From positions 573,195-637,194 of the forward strand of contig NMRA01000044.1 of assembly GCA_002633005.1 (NCBI GenBank): a DNA stretch of 64,000 bases. The letters run 5' to 3'. The translations under genes and the position numbers were made by a program. The notes beneath the pieces are model-generated. The model made no database searches. It saw nothing but the letters and a program-made list of their open reading frames with translations, and was not told the origin of the DNA. Source of the stretch: Phoronis australis (taxonomy: Eukaryota; Phoronida; Phoronidae). The stretch's first letter is position 1; each line of letters begins with the position of its first letter. Shown here one piece after another: positions 1 through 11,295 of the stretch.

Positions 1-552
1 AATTTTATGACCTGAAGTGGTGTATCATAAGTTTATTGACATAATACCGCTGCATAACATTTTTAAATTCTGCTTAGAGGAAAAAACAGATGGTTGTAGC
101 AATTGGTGTGGTTTCGTCTGGGCATTATGTTATTCTTGCTTACACTGTCCCACTACATCATTTTTGGAATTATTCATTTATTTACACCAACCTCTAACCT
201 TTTTACTTTGGCATTAAGCTTGGTGTGAACAGACTGATAGATTTTAGAAATAATGTTTATTACATCACTACCTCAAAGCGGTTTTAGGAAATCAATGCAA
301 CACGAAGTCCCTTGAAAAACGCGTAATTTGTTATTTTTATATTTCAGGGAAAGTTGTTGGATTCTCTTCCATATCCATTTGCTGATGAGTTGCGGGGCAT
401 GGCCAAAGGTGCAAACATTAATGAGGGGGAGATAACTCTGTTTAATGTTTTCTATGAAATTTTCACTCTGTGCACGTCAGTCATCGCTCAAGATCCCAAC
501 GGTAAATTGTATCATGCAAGAAACTTGGACTTCGGTCTCTTTCTGGGGTATG
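1..552 (+). repeat. ASAH1: Out-of-order copy of acid ceramidase intron 3 end and exon 4
   Basis: This segment matches 2108-2657 nearly base for base. It includes a second exon 4 (348-547) with AG and GT borders and only two base changes, and intron sequence with scattered differences. It lies upstream of exons 2 and 3, where an exon 4 cannot be used in normal order. Similarity ends exactly at the single N at 553. The copy extends left out of the window. An unmerged second haplotype joined at the N is more likely than a real partial duplication. Confidence 0.85.
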
Positions 553-735
553 NTTGGAATGATCCTTCTTAACCTTAAACAATCTTCTTTGCCATTACCA
601 TATGACAAGTTTAAATGCAAATTTTTGTCATGGCTGTCTTTTTTGAGGTTTGAAACCAAGTGTTGAAGCTGTAAAATGTTTCGGTAGAAATTGATAGATG
701 ACGCATGCCAAAAGTTAAGTTGTTTAATCTTACAG

Positions 736-820
736 TCACCAAGTGGGGTGGTACAAGGTTAATTTAGATCTTCCACCACAAGAGAGATGGAATGAAGTGG
801 TGAAAGGGCGAGCAATACAG
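736..820 (+). CDS. ASAH1: Acid ceramidase exon 2 (propeptide/alpha-subunit region)
   Basis: 85 bp between a TTACAG acceptor and a GTAAAT donor. Its first base completes a codon from the missing exon 1. It encodes 28 residues including [17 protein letters not shown], matching the WYTINLDLPP motif near the mature N-terminus of human acid ceramidase. No plausible exon 1 was found between 553 and 735, so exon 1 is outside the window or lost at the N at 553. Confidence 0.85.
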
Positions 821-3800
821 GTAAATACTGTTTCATTGAATAGGGTCAACGTAGAAATTAAATCCTTTTTAAAGTATTGAAGAAGACTGGAATTAGAGTT
901 TCTGCTTTATCTTTCTATGCAGCTCTTTAAAAGTTTCAGTCAATCTGCGACCATTTTGAAATCAAGATAGCAATCAAAGCAGTTTCAGGCTAACCTTTTC
1001 TTGAAGAAATTGAAAAATGATGACATTTACCAAGTTTAATTTTGTATTGTGTTATGTTATTCTGGGTTTTGGATATTTTCAGTCTTCCAGCCAGCGATTT
1101 AATGTAGTTAGAAAAAGAACTGTTTCGAAAGATTGGAATTGCAATTCTATTTTTACTCACAGACACCAGGCTATACAGGTCAACAGAAATTATAGACATC
1201 AAAAGGTACTGCTTGGGTTTTTAAGGTCCCAGCACATATTCATGTTGTGAGTAACATTTCACGGTTGGTGTTTTTAGATTAGAGGACTTCTGGCTGCTTT
1301 CAAGAAGTTTGTTGCTGGATTCAGTCCTGAGTTAGAGAAAAAGCTCTTCGACTTTGTGGACAAAGATGTTGTGAGTATTACATTGCAAATTGTCAGCTGT
1401 GTTTGTTTTTCTTAAAGCACACCTGCCTACTTTCACTGTTATGTGGGAGCTGGGCATATGAGTAAGTAGTCGCATTTTTCTTACAATGTCCTGAATTGAT
1501 CTCACCACAAATCAGTGTGATATTAGTATAAGCTACATTTGGCTAAGCTTGGTCAAGATTAATAGTACTCTGTCACCTTATTGATATTTTTGGCTAAACT
1601 TAAATTTCCTTTCTTTCTTACTAACCATTGCTTGATTAACTTGAAAATAAAATTCTGCTGATGTATAAGGCAAAACAGGCTTGTCAAAAATTCTTGAATA
1701 TTCTTAGTGGGCCAGTTATCTGTTAAGACATTGCATTCCAAGCTTGGAGAACCATGCCTCTTGGTAACCATTCCTTTGCAGTCTTAAATATAATTGCTCG
1801 TCAGTAACATAATTCAAGCTTACTGTCCTTAACAAATTCTATCAACAAGCAAAACTCAGTTTCTCACTGACTAATGATCAAATAAACATATCCAATGACC
1901 TGTTCACTTGAGACAATGTATCGTTTGCGGTACTGTCAAGTACAGGTATAAAATCAGAGCATCGCAATCTGTCCTCCAAGCACTGAAGTCTGGAAAAAAA
2001 CCTGAATTAAATGAACTGTCGTCTGCCTTGACCTCTCTGTGCAGAAATCACAACGTGACACTGCAATGGATCCCATCGCATTATAATGTGCATGGAAATG
2101 AAATGGCAATTTTATGGCCTGAAGTGGTGTATCATAAGTTTATTGACATAATACCACTGCATAACATTTTAAAATTCTGCTTAGAGAAAAAAACAGATGG
2201 TTGTAGCAGTTGGTGTGGTTTCGTCTGGGCATTAGGTTATTCTTGCTTACACTGTCCCACTACATCGTTTTGGAATTATTCATTTATTTACACCAACCTT
2301 TAACCTTTTTACTTTGGCATTAAGCTTGGTGTGAACAGACTGATAGATTTTAGAAATCATGTTTATTACATCACTACCTCAAAGCGATTTTAGGAAATCA
2401 ATGCAACACAAAGTCCCTTGAAAAACGCGTAATTTTTATTTTTATATTTCAGGGAAAGTTGTTGGATTCTCTTCCATATCCATTTGCTGACGAGTTGCGG
2501 GGCATGGCCAAAGGTGCAAACATTAATGAGGGGGAGATAACTCTGTTTAATGTTTTCTATGAAATTTTCACTCTGTGCACGTCAGTCATCGCTCAAGATC
2601 CCAACGGTAAACTGTATCATGCAAGAAACTTGGACTTCGGTCTCTTTCTGGGGTATGTTGATCTTTGTGTATTATACAACTCTTCTAGACTAAATATTAA
2701 AATTTAATCATTATTTTGCTTAAAGATTGTAAAGAATGTTTATAAACACTTTTTTCTCAGTTAAGTGGTAGCTAATAACACTTAAATGTGGCTTTGTCTG
2801 TTGATGAAAGTAGAATTTATTTCTCATCCAGGATCATAAAAGAATAATGATTTTCTCAGACATAATTTATAGCCACATACAAAATTGTCTTCTAGAATAG
2901 TTTTAAGTCTGTGGTGAGAAGCAAATAGCGAGTCAGTTGAGCAAATGTGTAAACTAAGAAGTGTTATGAACAAGAATTATTAGTCTTCACACACGCCATA
3001 TGTTTGTCACATGACCTATATTAAAGTCTGAAAAGATCGCTGTCACGACTGGGGTTCGAACCCGAGACCTTCTGCTAACTATGCAGACGCTCTAGTCCAC
3101 TGAGCTATCATGGCCACCAGTCAATTACAGAACTCCAGACTTGATAGAAAGCATCTTGCCCATATTTGGGAGTGCATACGTGTATATTGGGGCAGAAGAC
3201 TTATAATTCTTGTGTATACGATTTCAATGCACTGATTTATAGCAACACAATTATAAGAATAGTTATCTTGCGATACTAATCAGATCTAAAATGGAGCAAA
3301 TTTACTACGTGTTACTTGGAAAACTGATTGGATTACGTGAAAATAACAAACCGCCTATTTATGTATTCTCTTTGTCCACAGGTTAACGTCAGTGTTAAAA
3401 TTGAGAAACTGAAAAGTAATGAAGCCGAGTGTTTAATGTTTAAAAACAAATGAGAGTTGGGGCTAATGCATATGGGGTTGTTTTCTGCCAGTCACTACTG
3501 TGCAAGACATCAATGGCATATAATTGGCAATTAAAAGTCTTTGTTTTAAACTGTGGATAGGAACATAAACTTGGACATTGAAAATTTGTGAGATTTGAGG
3601 GAGGATGTTCATCTAACATGTGCATTTGGTGTGATCTGATTTACGTGTCAGTCTCTTTTCGTTTAAGATGGAACACCACCACTCATACTTGGGACATAAC
3701 AGAGGCACTGAAACCCTTGGTAGTGAACCTAGAGTGGCAGCGAAATGGTACCACTGTCTTCAAGTCTGTCAACTTTGCCGGGTTTCTGGGAATATTGACG

Positions 3801-6800
3801 GGCATAAAACCGGTAAGCATGCTTTCATTTCAATGTAAGCAGAGACCTCTTGTGGAGTAGGTCACTGTCTAAGTTATCTTTTGGGGTGAAATGTTTTGAC
3901 TGTGTCTTGTGCCTATGTTCATTACCAAAAATTGTTTCCATCAATGTTAAGACATTTCTCAAAACGATGTCATGGGACTAATGACCTGTGCGTATCCTTT
4001 TGTGGTGTACATCTGCTGTGAGGTGGCACAGAGAAAAGCTTTGGTTTTATAATGAAAACACATTTTTGAACGAAAGTGACTTTTTTCTGACTTCCTGAAC
4101 CTCAAATAATCAACCAAGATAGTCTGCCTGACAAAATACATCTAAAATTTCTATACTGTAACAGAAAGTGATTTTCATTCTCAAACAGTTCATTCTTGAC
4201 AACAGTGAGTTCAGAAGCTGCCAAATTTCCATTAATTTTAACAGTTTGCAAATCCCTCCAAGCTACGTTTTTCAAACACAGGTGTATATAAATCCGTTTT
4301 GGTTGTAAAAATAAATGGCTTTTGTGGCTAAAAAAGTTTGAACCTTATGATTAATCTGTGTGCATTTTTAACACTTTCACTAACTTAGAATCCTGTTTCA
4401 CTAAAGTGTCATGTTTTTATGACGTTTCTATGCTCAGTCTAAACAGAGTCTAACTTACGACTAATCATAAATTTTGGTATAAGTCTCCTTTTGGACTTGT
4501 GTAAAAATTTCATGAAGTTGTATTTTAGTGAAATAGGTGCCGCATCTGTTTGTTAAATTGCTTTGTGTAAATTCACCACTCATTGTCAACACAATACAAT
4601 AATACTACTGACTTGCGGTTGTGTTTTTATGGATAGAACGTTAAGTTGTATGTGCAGTGAATTATGGGAAATCTGGAGCTTGCCTGCATCTGGTCGTAGA
4701 CTTGCATACTAGACAAACTGATCAACCGAGTGCGGGGGATGAAAGATCAATGACTAGATATTGAACTCATGACTTCTCGCAATTCTTTATTTTGGTATGT
4801 GCACTCATCAGTTTTTTGTTTATCTGTAAACAGACCAATGTAGAAAAAGATAATGAACGTGTCTCTGAGATAGTGTGAAATAATTGATTTGTTTTGATTA
4901 CAGGGTGTATTCACTATGTCTATGAATGAGAGGTTTAATCTAAATGGAGGCTACATAGGTAAGTCTGTGTTTCCAAAATAGTAAGGATGAGTTGCCACCA
5001 TGCTCTACCTATTGAAATTTATAATTCATCCCAAGACAGTGACATCCACAAAGTGCTTACGTGAAAATTTCCCAGAGTTTTCTAGAAGTTGAATCGACTT
5101 TGCTTCAGATCTGTTCTTTTTTTAAAATACATTGTCTTCTGAATTCACTAGTTAAGCACTGAAAAAAACACATTTTAACATACCACAGTTATAGGGTTAC
5201 TGATGTTTCTAAAACAGTCTCCAGTGGATATTCTTTTCATACTTTTTCTGTCTGAAGTTCTGACCAGCTAACGAGCAGACATTCTGAAATACTGTTGTGA
5301 AAACAATTTTGAATTTCTGACATAGTGCCTTGCAAGGTAACCAAGTCTCTTTTAGGTCTCTTAATATTGGTTGTTTATTCTAAAGGAACACAGCGTACTT
5401 CACCTATCATGTCTACGACCACGAACTTTTGTCATCTCCATTATAACTTCCCATACGTTACATATTTGATACTGAAGGGGGAAGCTGTGCATCTGAGGTT
5501 CTAGCAATATCTATGCTGATGTCATTTGTTGATAATATCTTGCTCGTTTAGGTATCATAGAGTGGCTGATGGGTGACCACTCTGCGTCGTGGATGAGCTT
5601 TCTAACACGCCGTGTGATGGAGAATGCCACTAGTTACGAACAGGCTCAACAATTGCTGTCTGACACCAAACTCCTTGCAGCAGGGTATTATATACTACGC
5701 GGAACTAAACCTTATGAGGTGAGACATTGTTATTTTCTCATTTCATGTTAATGACCACCTTGTAATGTGTCTAAAACCGGTTTCACATCATAGGTAGTCC
5801 ATTTCATCGGCTCCCCGTTGGTGAATGATGCTAAATTCTATTATTTTATGAACTTGGAAAAAGTGATGATGTGTTAGTACTTTCAGGGCTGTGATTTACT
5901 CAGTGTTCCTATTTCATGTATCTGTTGTAATCGATGCAATTAATTTTGTGCTCTAAATTGACAGTGTTCTGCACAAGCCGTTTTGACATTGGACAGTTAC
6001 GAGTTAGTAATTTGCTGTGGTGAGTTTGGCTCACCTGCTTTGAGTTAAAGGAGCATGCCACCCAAAAAAACAACCTAATTTGTATCAATTTAGATCGAGT
6101 AGTTCTACTCCATAACGACACGTAAGGTTGCGTTACCTGACACCTGACGGCAGACGGAGATGTTGAAATTATCCAATGACATCATCGGTTTGAAACGCAG
6201 TGTGTTCAGCAGTTCAGAAGACGGGTTACTGTTGTCAGCTTATTGCTTGAAGTCATCGTTAAACACCAATAAATCATCAAACTTCGATGTAAAACCCTTA
6301 AAATACACCGAGATCTTATAAAAACGTGTTGTTTTATATCGCTCTTACGGATTTATTGGCATTTGGACACACCGTAGCCTACAAAGTTCGGCAGACCAAT
6401 AAGGTCCGTAGCAGGAGTTTGGCATGGGGTCTGTTCGGAGATAATTTCGAAGTATTTTCCGTGAGATACAGACAGGAGAACATAGGTCTGTGTTGTTTAG
6501 TCTTGTGATTTTTTGAGTTCTAAACACAAAACGCTTGTTATCCTGGCCAGTAGCTCGGAACCCGATCAGGCCCGTCGCAGCCGGCCGGATTGACTCCCGC
6601 CAGTGACTCGGAAACTGATCAGACATCACGAACATAAACCAGCCAAAGTTCAGTGGAAACTTCCAGTTAAGAAAATACTATATTAGTGAGCCAAAGTAAT
6701 GTGCACGTGATTATATTGGTGAATTAGTCACGAAACTGCAGATCTACTTACTCGCGTCCGGGGCCGCGAATTCAGGTTCCGGCTTTGGGCCACAGCACCG

Positions 6801-9310
6801 TCAGGGCAGAAGTTGTACATTGACAATCATTACGTGAGTAATGTAAATGTAAATAAAGATTCCCCTAACACCTGACCGTGGGATGGAAATCGAGTTGTTT
6901 CACAACAGTTTCTGCCAGCAAACACGAAATTAGCATGAGCTCACACGGCCTAGGTACCCCGTCAATTAGTATTATTGCACCCGAAGCCGGTAACACAGTG
7001 ATTTATTTATTGCTGGCTTCTCAAATCATTTGCACTCACGAACACTCCAAAGGCATTACAAATTGCATCTAATGAGACAGACTTTGTTTCAGTTTTATAT
7101 AAGTATTGGTTAGGGTGAGAATAATTCATTTTGAAACAACGCTCAGTAATAAACGCCAACATGGCAACTCGCAATCTCGACTTAGGACGAGCTAGAGCTC
7201 ATCAGTCCCGACTTCGCAGGAGGATCGTTAAGTTTTACAGGCTATCAATTCGAACAGGAATACAGTGATGAAGAAATACTAGAGAGGGGCCGTGAACAAG
7301 CTTAGACAACGGAACGTATGGAGTTAGTTGGTAAGCCGGCATTCGTCAGGCACTGCCCGACGACTGCAGGCCACAGACACAGAGATGTTTCACGGCCTCA
7401 TACTTGCTATTTACAGCGTACATTACATTCTTCACTACAATGAGCCACTTCATAAGCATTTCGTACTCTCGAGGAAGTAAAAAAACGATATACCCGCTTT
7501 CGTCGCAGCTGCTTAGTTCGGACAAGCGGGAACGATGCACCGCAACATAGCGTCATTTACTCTGCATATGAACCACTGACGTCGCTAGGGTCGTTTCTCA
7601 CCTTCCTCACAGGTTAACGCGACACCTCTTGGCAAGGTAAGGTCGACCGCACGCGAGGCGATGTGGATATAGACCGATTAAGACGGCAAAAAAAAAAACT
7701 AATTAAATCGAGTGGCATTCTCCTTTAAGATCAACAGCCTTGCATACAAAACTCCCACAGTATGGGTGTGGTGTTTTGAACCTGGGCAAGAGCTGTGTAA
7801 TTTAAGCCAAGCTGGAATTTTCTGTTGTGGAGAAAGTGGAAAGGAGTGTCTTTTAAAAGAACTCTTGGTTACATGTAGACTTCCGTCATAGTTACCTTGT
7901 ATCTGTCAGCTGATATTTGAGGTTGGGATTGGCTGTCCTCAGGGTTATGTGATTACCAGGGATAGAGCGCCCCTTGTTGGTGATGTGTGAACAATGAAGG
8001 AGACACACCCCACTTGGTTCATTCTAGAGACGTACTACGATCACTGGAAGAGGCATCTGTTCCTCGATGACCAGCGTAGTCCTGCCGTGCGATGTATGGT
8101 GAAGAAATCTTAAAGGTAGGAGGGAATATGGACAAATAGCCTCTGAATCGAGTGGTGTTGCCGTTGTCTTAATGGAACAAAGTTCAAAGGATACTATTGT
8201 CTGTAGCGGTCTATTGACAGAAATTAACTACAACTTTTCCATCCAGCTCTCTAAAACAAAACAATCTCCTCTCTAAGCCTTATCAGCCATGAACTGTTTG
8301 GAGCAAACTCTAAATGTCCTTAAAACAGCAAATGTGACCTACTCATCAGGCAAGACGTAGTTAGACAGCATCTCGTCCACAGTGAATCATATAGTGCCTG
8401 TTCTGTGACACAATGAGTACTATATGTTTTTAGTTAAACCCTGTTTTTATCACTCAAATGAGACACCTACGATGCTTTAGCGTTGGACAAAATGAGGATT
8501 GGTTTAAATCAATACAGCACGGCATGGTGTCCTTTTAAAGCTGATGAATATGTGAACGAAATCTGATTTTTTCGAAGCTGTCGAAATGATGCAGTAGGCA
8601 TGTTGCGATAACTATTTTAGTGAAACCTTTCACTTCCTTCGCCTATGTGCGACAAAAATGGTGCAATTCATCAACTTTGGTTAATTCCTCAGCGTCTGTT
8701 ATTTCAGAATGTTGGAGCTGAAGCCATTTTCACCATGTTGTCTTCCAGGCCAGTATTAAATAAGGTAAGTCTAAATGTACCTTTTTAAACTCTGCTTTAA
8801 CTGGAATTTTTCTGTTGTTTTATAACTTTTTCACTCAGAAATAACGGTTATATAGCACGATCTGTCCATCTGCGGGACAAATTGTTTGCAAATGGCAATT
8901 GTTCCAAAGAGTTTGGTGTACATCCAGCTGAAGACTTTTCTTACAGAAGACATTCCATTAATTTGAGCGCACTATTTATGGATATTTTTTAACTATAAAG
9001 CGCTCAAATATTCACAAACATGGTATCTAATGTTTATAATATGTTTAGAAGGAACTTGTTCGAAGATGATTTTTCCTTCACTTACCACAATGCTACATAT
9101 TCTGTTCGTTGGCTAATACTGGATTGTTTTTTACCTTATATGCAAAAGTGTGGAACAACTTTTCCTTTCATTCAGTATTTTTCTGCAGATACTTTTTCAC
9201 GTCCTTATTTTCATTTTGAGTTGACAGCCTACACAGGTATTATGCAGGTTGACTCTGGATGCCTTGAGACCTATTTACAAGTCTGTCCTGACCCCTGTTG
9301 GCCGTGGTAA
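736..9310 (+). CDS. ASAH1: Acid ceramidase-like gene, nine exons, 5' end outside the window
   Basis: Acid ceramidase is a lysosomal N-terminal-nucleophile amidase that splits ceramide into sphingosine and fatty acid; the precursor cleaves itself just before its catalytic Cys. Exons seen: 736-820, 1278-1370, 2453-2652, 3668-3812, 4904-4958, 5552-5718, 7943-8098, 8708-8764, 9221-9310. All have AG/GT borders and their phases join without a break, giving about 348 residues; the human protein has 395, so the signal-peptide exon lies upstream. Family landmarks run in order: [19 protein letters not shown] with the nucleophile Cys, [40 protein letters not shown] and the C-terminal CPDPC. The CPDPC ending favours acid ceramidase over its relative NAAA. 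Oddities are an in-frame TGA (7988-7990) and two altered active-site positions in exon 8. Either a pseudogene, a dead paralogue, or an assembly with errors in exon 8. Confidence 0.88.
1278..1370 (+). CDS. ASAH1: Acid ceramidase exon 3
   Basis: 93 bp (31 codons, phase 0 at both ends) between TTTTAG and GTGAGT. The product starts [20 protein letters not shown], an amphipathic helical stretch corresponding to the alpha-subunit helices before the autocleavage site. Confidence 0.8.
1950..2107 (+). mobile_element. RNase H domain fragment of a non-LTR retrotransposon
   Basis: An open frame encodes [20 protein letters not shown] followed by [18 protein letters not shown]. The TLQWIPSH and GNE motifs are typical of the RNase H domain of invertebrate non-LTR (I/Jockey-like) retrotransposons. 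Only the C-terminal half is present and the last Asp of the family motif is missing. It ends where the region duplicated at 1-552 begins. It lies inside acid ceramidase intron 3. Confidence 0.6.
2453..2652 (+). CDS. ASAH1: Acid ceramidase exon 4, with catalytic cysteine
   Basis: 200 bp between TTTCAG and GTATGT. It encodes [18 protein letters not shown], then [18 protein letters not shown] and [15 protein letters not shown]. The Cys of LCTSVIA is the N-terminal nucleophile exposed by self-cleavage (human C143). The Arg and Asp of ARNLD match human R159 and D162 at the correct spacing (+16 and +19). The last two bases (GG) join the first base of exon 5 to give FLGWN. A copy with two base changes lies at 348-547. 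Confidence 0.92.
3042..3114 (-). tRNA. tRNA-like sequence (anticodon-loop AGT), probable tRNA pseudogene or SINE head
   Basis: Read on the minus strand it has an A box (TAGCTCAGTGG), a perfect 5-bp anticodon stem (TCTGC/GCAGA) closing a 7-base loop ATAGTTA with U33, and a B box GGGTTCGAACCCC. The loop would give anticodon AGT (Thr). The acceptor stem has one mismatch and the T stem one mismatch. Purine 32 and the mismatches, plus a similar unit at 19741, argue for a tRNA-derived repeat rather than a working gene. It lies in acid ceramidase intron 4. Confidence 0.5.
3668..3812 (+). CDS. ASAH1: Acid ceramidase exon 5
   Basis: 145 bp between TTTAAG and GTAAGC, phase 1 to 0. It encodes [19 protein letters not shown], then [19 protein letters not shown] and [10 protein letters not shown], which aligns along its length with the human segment after FLGW. 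Two N-glycosylation sequons (NTT, NGT) sit where human N173 and N195 are used. Confidence 0.9.
4904..4958 (+). CDS. ASAH1: Acid ceramidase exon 6 (short)
   Basis: 55 bp between TTACAG and GTAAGT. It encodes [18 protein letters not shown] plus a split Gly codon, matching the human LNERFSINGGYLG segment. It is too short to be found as an open reading frame; family motif, splice sites and phase all agree. Confidence 0.85.
5552..5718 (+). CDS. ASAH1: Acid ceramidase exon 7
   Basis: 167 bp between TTTAG and GTGAGA. After completing the split Gly it encodes [20 protein letters not shown], then [20 protein letters not shown] and [14 protein letters not shown]. The sequon NAT corresponds to the glycosylated human N259 (ENSTSYEEA). 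It ends in phase 0 and joins exon 8 to give [11 protein letters not shown]. Confidence 0.9.
6049..7724. mobile_element. TTAA-flanked Kolobok-type DNA element (nonautonomous)
   Basis: The ends are inverted: left AGGAGCATGCCACCC and right, on the opposite strand, AGGAGAATGCCACTC. Each end is bordered by TTAA (6045-6048 and 7725-7728), the target duplication of Kolobok and piggyBac transposases. Length is 1676 bp. It lies in acid ceramidase intron 7. Inside is a short broken coding trace (7161-7305). No intact transposase frame is present, so it needs enzyme from elsewhere. Confidence 0.65.
7161..7305 (+). pseudogene. Short decayed coding trace inside the TTAA element
   Basis: An ATG at 7161 begins [20 protein letters not shown]; a change of frame then leads to [20 protein letters not shown] and a stop at 7305. 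The acidic GYQFEPEY-like motif recalls N-terminal parts of transposon-linked invertebrate proteins, some of which carry a P2X7-type Cys-rich tail. I see no such tail here. Assignment is uncertain. Confidence 0.25.
7943..8098 (+). pseudogene. ASAH1: Acid ceramidase exon 8 with in-frame TGA and altered active-site residues
   Basis: 156 bp (52 codons, phase 0 to 0) between TCCTCAG and a GTGAAG donor at 8099. It encodes [15 protein letters not shown], then TGA at 7988-7990, then [36 protein letters not shown]. The reading frame and homology continue unbroken past the TGA, and NAAA has Trp at this position, so TGG to TGA is the simplest change. The family's TNYD has become TYYD (codon 8033-8035; human N320) and DDRR has become DDQR (codon 8072-8074; human R333). 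Both are active-site residues in the human structure. This is the only visibly damaged exon. Confidence 0.82.
8708..8764 (+). CDS. ASAH1: Acid ceramidase exon 9
   Basis: 57 bp (19 codons) between ATTTCAG and GTAAGT. It encodes [19 protein letters not shown], matching the conserved human MYDVLSTKPVLNK segment, in phase 0 at both ends. Confidence 0.85.
9221..9310 (+). CDS. ASAH1: Acid ceramidase terminal exon with stop codon
   Basis: 90 bp after a TTTTGAG acceptor, ending TAA at 9308-9310. It encodes [20 protein letters not shown], then VCPDPCWPW. The human protein ends RDCPDPCIGW, whose two Cys (C388, C392) form a disulfide; both are present here. A more distal acceptor at 9227 (TTGACAG) would break the phase, so the 9221 start is preferred. 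Confidence 0.85.
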   Translation: MTAYTGIMQVDSGCLETYLQVCPDPCWPW

Positions 9311-9467
9311 TCATTTCGTTGTCTGCTTATGTTAAAGCTGGTGTTCAGGTTGGTTGTATGAAATGTGGATTCTCACAAAATTTTGATTAATTAGTCGCCA
9401 GTACTTTGTTTTTTTTTCTTCTTACAGAGCATTAGTAATCTCTGGGGTTATGGTTTGTTCACATTGC

Positions 9468-9473
9468 AATAAA
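9468..9473 (+). promoter_or_regulatory. Polyadenylation signal AATAAA for the acid ceramidase gene
   Basis: AATAAA lies 158 bases after the stop codon, following a T-rich stretch. It is the first canonical signal downstream, so the 3' UTR is probably about 170-190 bases. Confidence 0.5.
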
Positions 9474-9489
9474 CATTACAATTAAAATC

Positions 9490-11295
9490 TGAAAATGACA
9501 ATTTTGTATATGTTTACGAATATTTGTTACTGAAAGTGCTATCAATTTTTTTCTCTACATACAGTACAAACTTTTCTAGTGCTGAAGTCAAATTTTCTAA
9601 TAGTTTGACCTTATTTTTAAGTCCATCTTGTTTACCAAATTATATGCTAAATGAGAAAATGAGTTTTCTGTCTCCATAGTGACCGTGGCTCTAGTTTTAT
9701 TTTTGGAGCTTTTCTTCATAAGCATGACTATAGTTTCCATGAGATTAATTCTTGCGTTTGTTAAAGTTATTTTGTTGTTCAGAAAATTTTGTCTTGTTAC
9801 TGTTGCGGTTTTCTAATGTCAATGGTGTAAATTGAGAAAAAGTTAGTAATGTCAGACTTTATCAAGTTGTTTTTGTTGAAGAAAATGTTGCAAAGATTGA
9901 GAATTCTCATCAAGTTCTTGCTTTCTTGAACAAAGCATAAATTATGAGCTCGGTGTATTTGTTAAAGGTATTTGATAGCTGCTAATTCACATTTGATTTA
10001 TTGTTCAGTTTAATTATGTCGTAATGTCTGTCCATGAAAGTGCCATCTATTGTTTAATTATCAAGTACTTTATATCAAAAATTTTGTGAATCGTTATCAA
10101 GAACTTGAATAATACCTATATTTTCTAGCACGATATGTTTGATCTTTGTCAATTAATTTAACATTTGATTTCTTAATAGGTGTAAATTGTGTTAAATGTT
10201 TATTCATCAAGTTGCCATCTATTGTATATTTAATAAATTAATAAATTATGTAGTCTGTATACGTGCAAATAGACAATCTATATGTCTGTGTATTAGTCTT
10301 GTCTAGAAAGTGAAGGAGCTGTATAAGGATGTGTAGCACGCTAGGCAAAATGTCTAATTTTGGTCAACTTTTGAACATGGTACTTGAGAAATGATAGATG
10401 GAATTCACATGAAACTTTCGGATACTATGCTTTATGCACTGTTCTCGATCACACTGTTCAACTTTTGCATGACGACTATCTTATGAAAAATTATTCAAGA
10501 TGCATAAAACGAAAAATGAAATGTGTAACAGGGAATTTCAGATTTAAACTTAAAAAATTATATAATGCGAAGTTTGATTGATTGTATTATTGATCTTGTT
10601 ATGTATGTACTTTTCTTTTTCGCTAAATTTTCCTAAAAACCAAGGTCACAAGATCTAATTAGTGGCAGATTGGTATACAATTGAGATAATAAAGGTACAG
10701 TCTTGTCGATAAGGTCCTACATAACCTTAAAAGGCTATAATATTAACTACAAGGTTGTGTACTGACAATGTTTATGTGATAACTTGCTGAAATATTTGCA
10801 GAAAATGCTTTTCGTCTTCTGTATTTTGTGTGGTATAAGGTATAAATATGGGGATTTTCTTGCACCACAGGAAAGCCTGATCTAGGCTGGCATATGTCTG
10901 CATGTGATGGTGTTGCAGCAATTGTCATTTTTTATTACAGAAGTATATCTTTATTCACTTATGAGATAACATTTTGTTCAGGCATTCCTATCTGCAGGCT
11001 CTCTGCACCAAATGATTGTTTTTTTGCATTGTTTGCTATTGCTAAGAAATAAAATGCCATTCATTACAACTTGCTGCTTATCAACTACATCCCAGTGTTC
11101 TCATTGGTGAATAGTGTTCTGCCTCTCCCACAGCTCCTCCCTTAAGAGGTCACCTCCGGTAAAATGACCTCTCCTGGCAACACCTCTTTCCTTCTTGTTG
11201 CTAAAACCTGGGTTTCCTGTTCTCTATCTTCAGTGAATTCTATGTCTGGAAGGAGCTCGCCTGAAATAAATAGTCTTATCTTAACTAAAAGCTGC
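9490..11295. other. Intergenic, T-rich, no gene recognised
   Basis: AT-rich sequence after the ceramidase polyadenylation signal. The small open frames have no family motif and no supporting splice signals. Nothing else is recognised. Confidence 0.5.

Noticed and set aside
7988-7990. TGA in exon 8 as a selenocysteine codon
   Set aside because: Acid ceramidases are not known selenoproteins, the position is Trp or Tyr in relatives, and I saw no SECIS-like element in the 3' UTR up to 9490.
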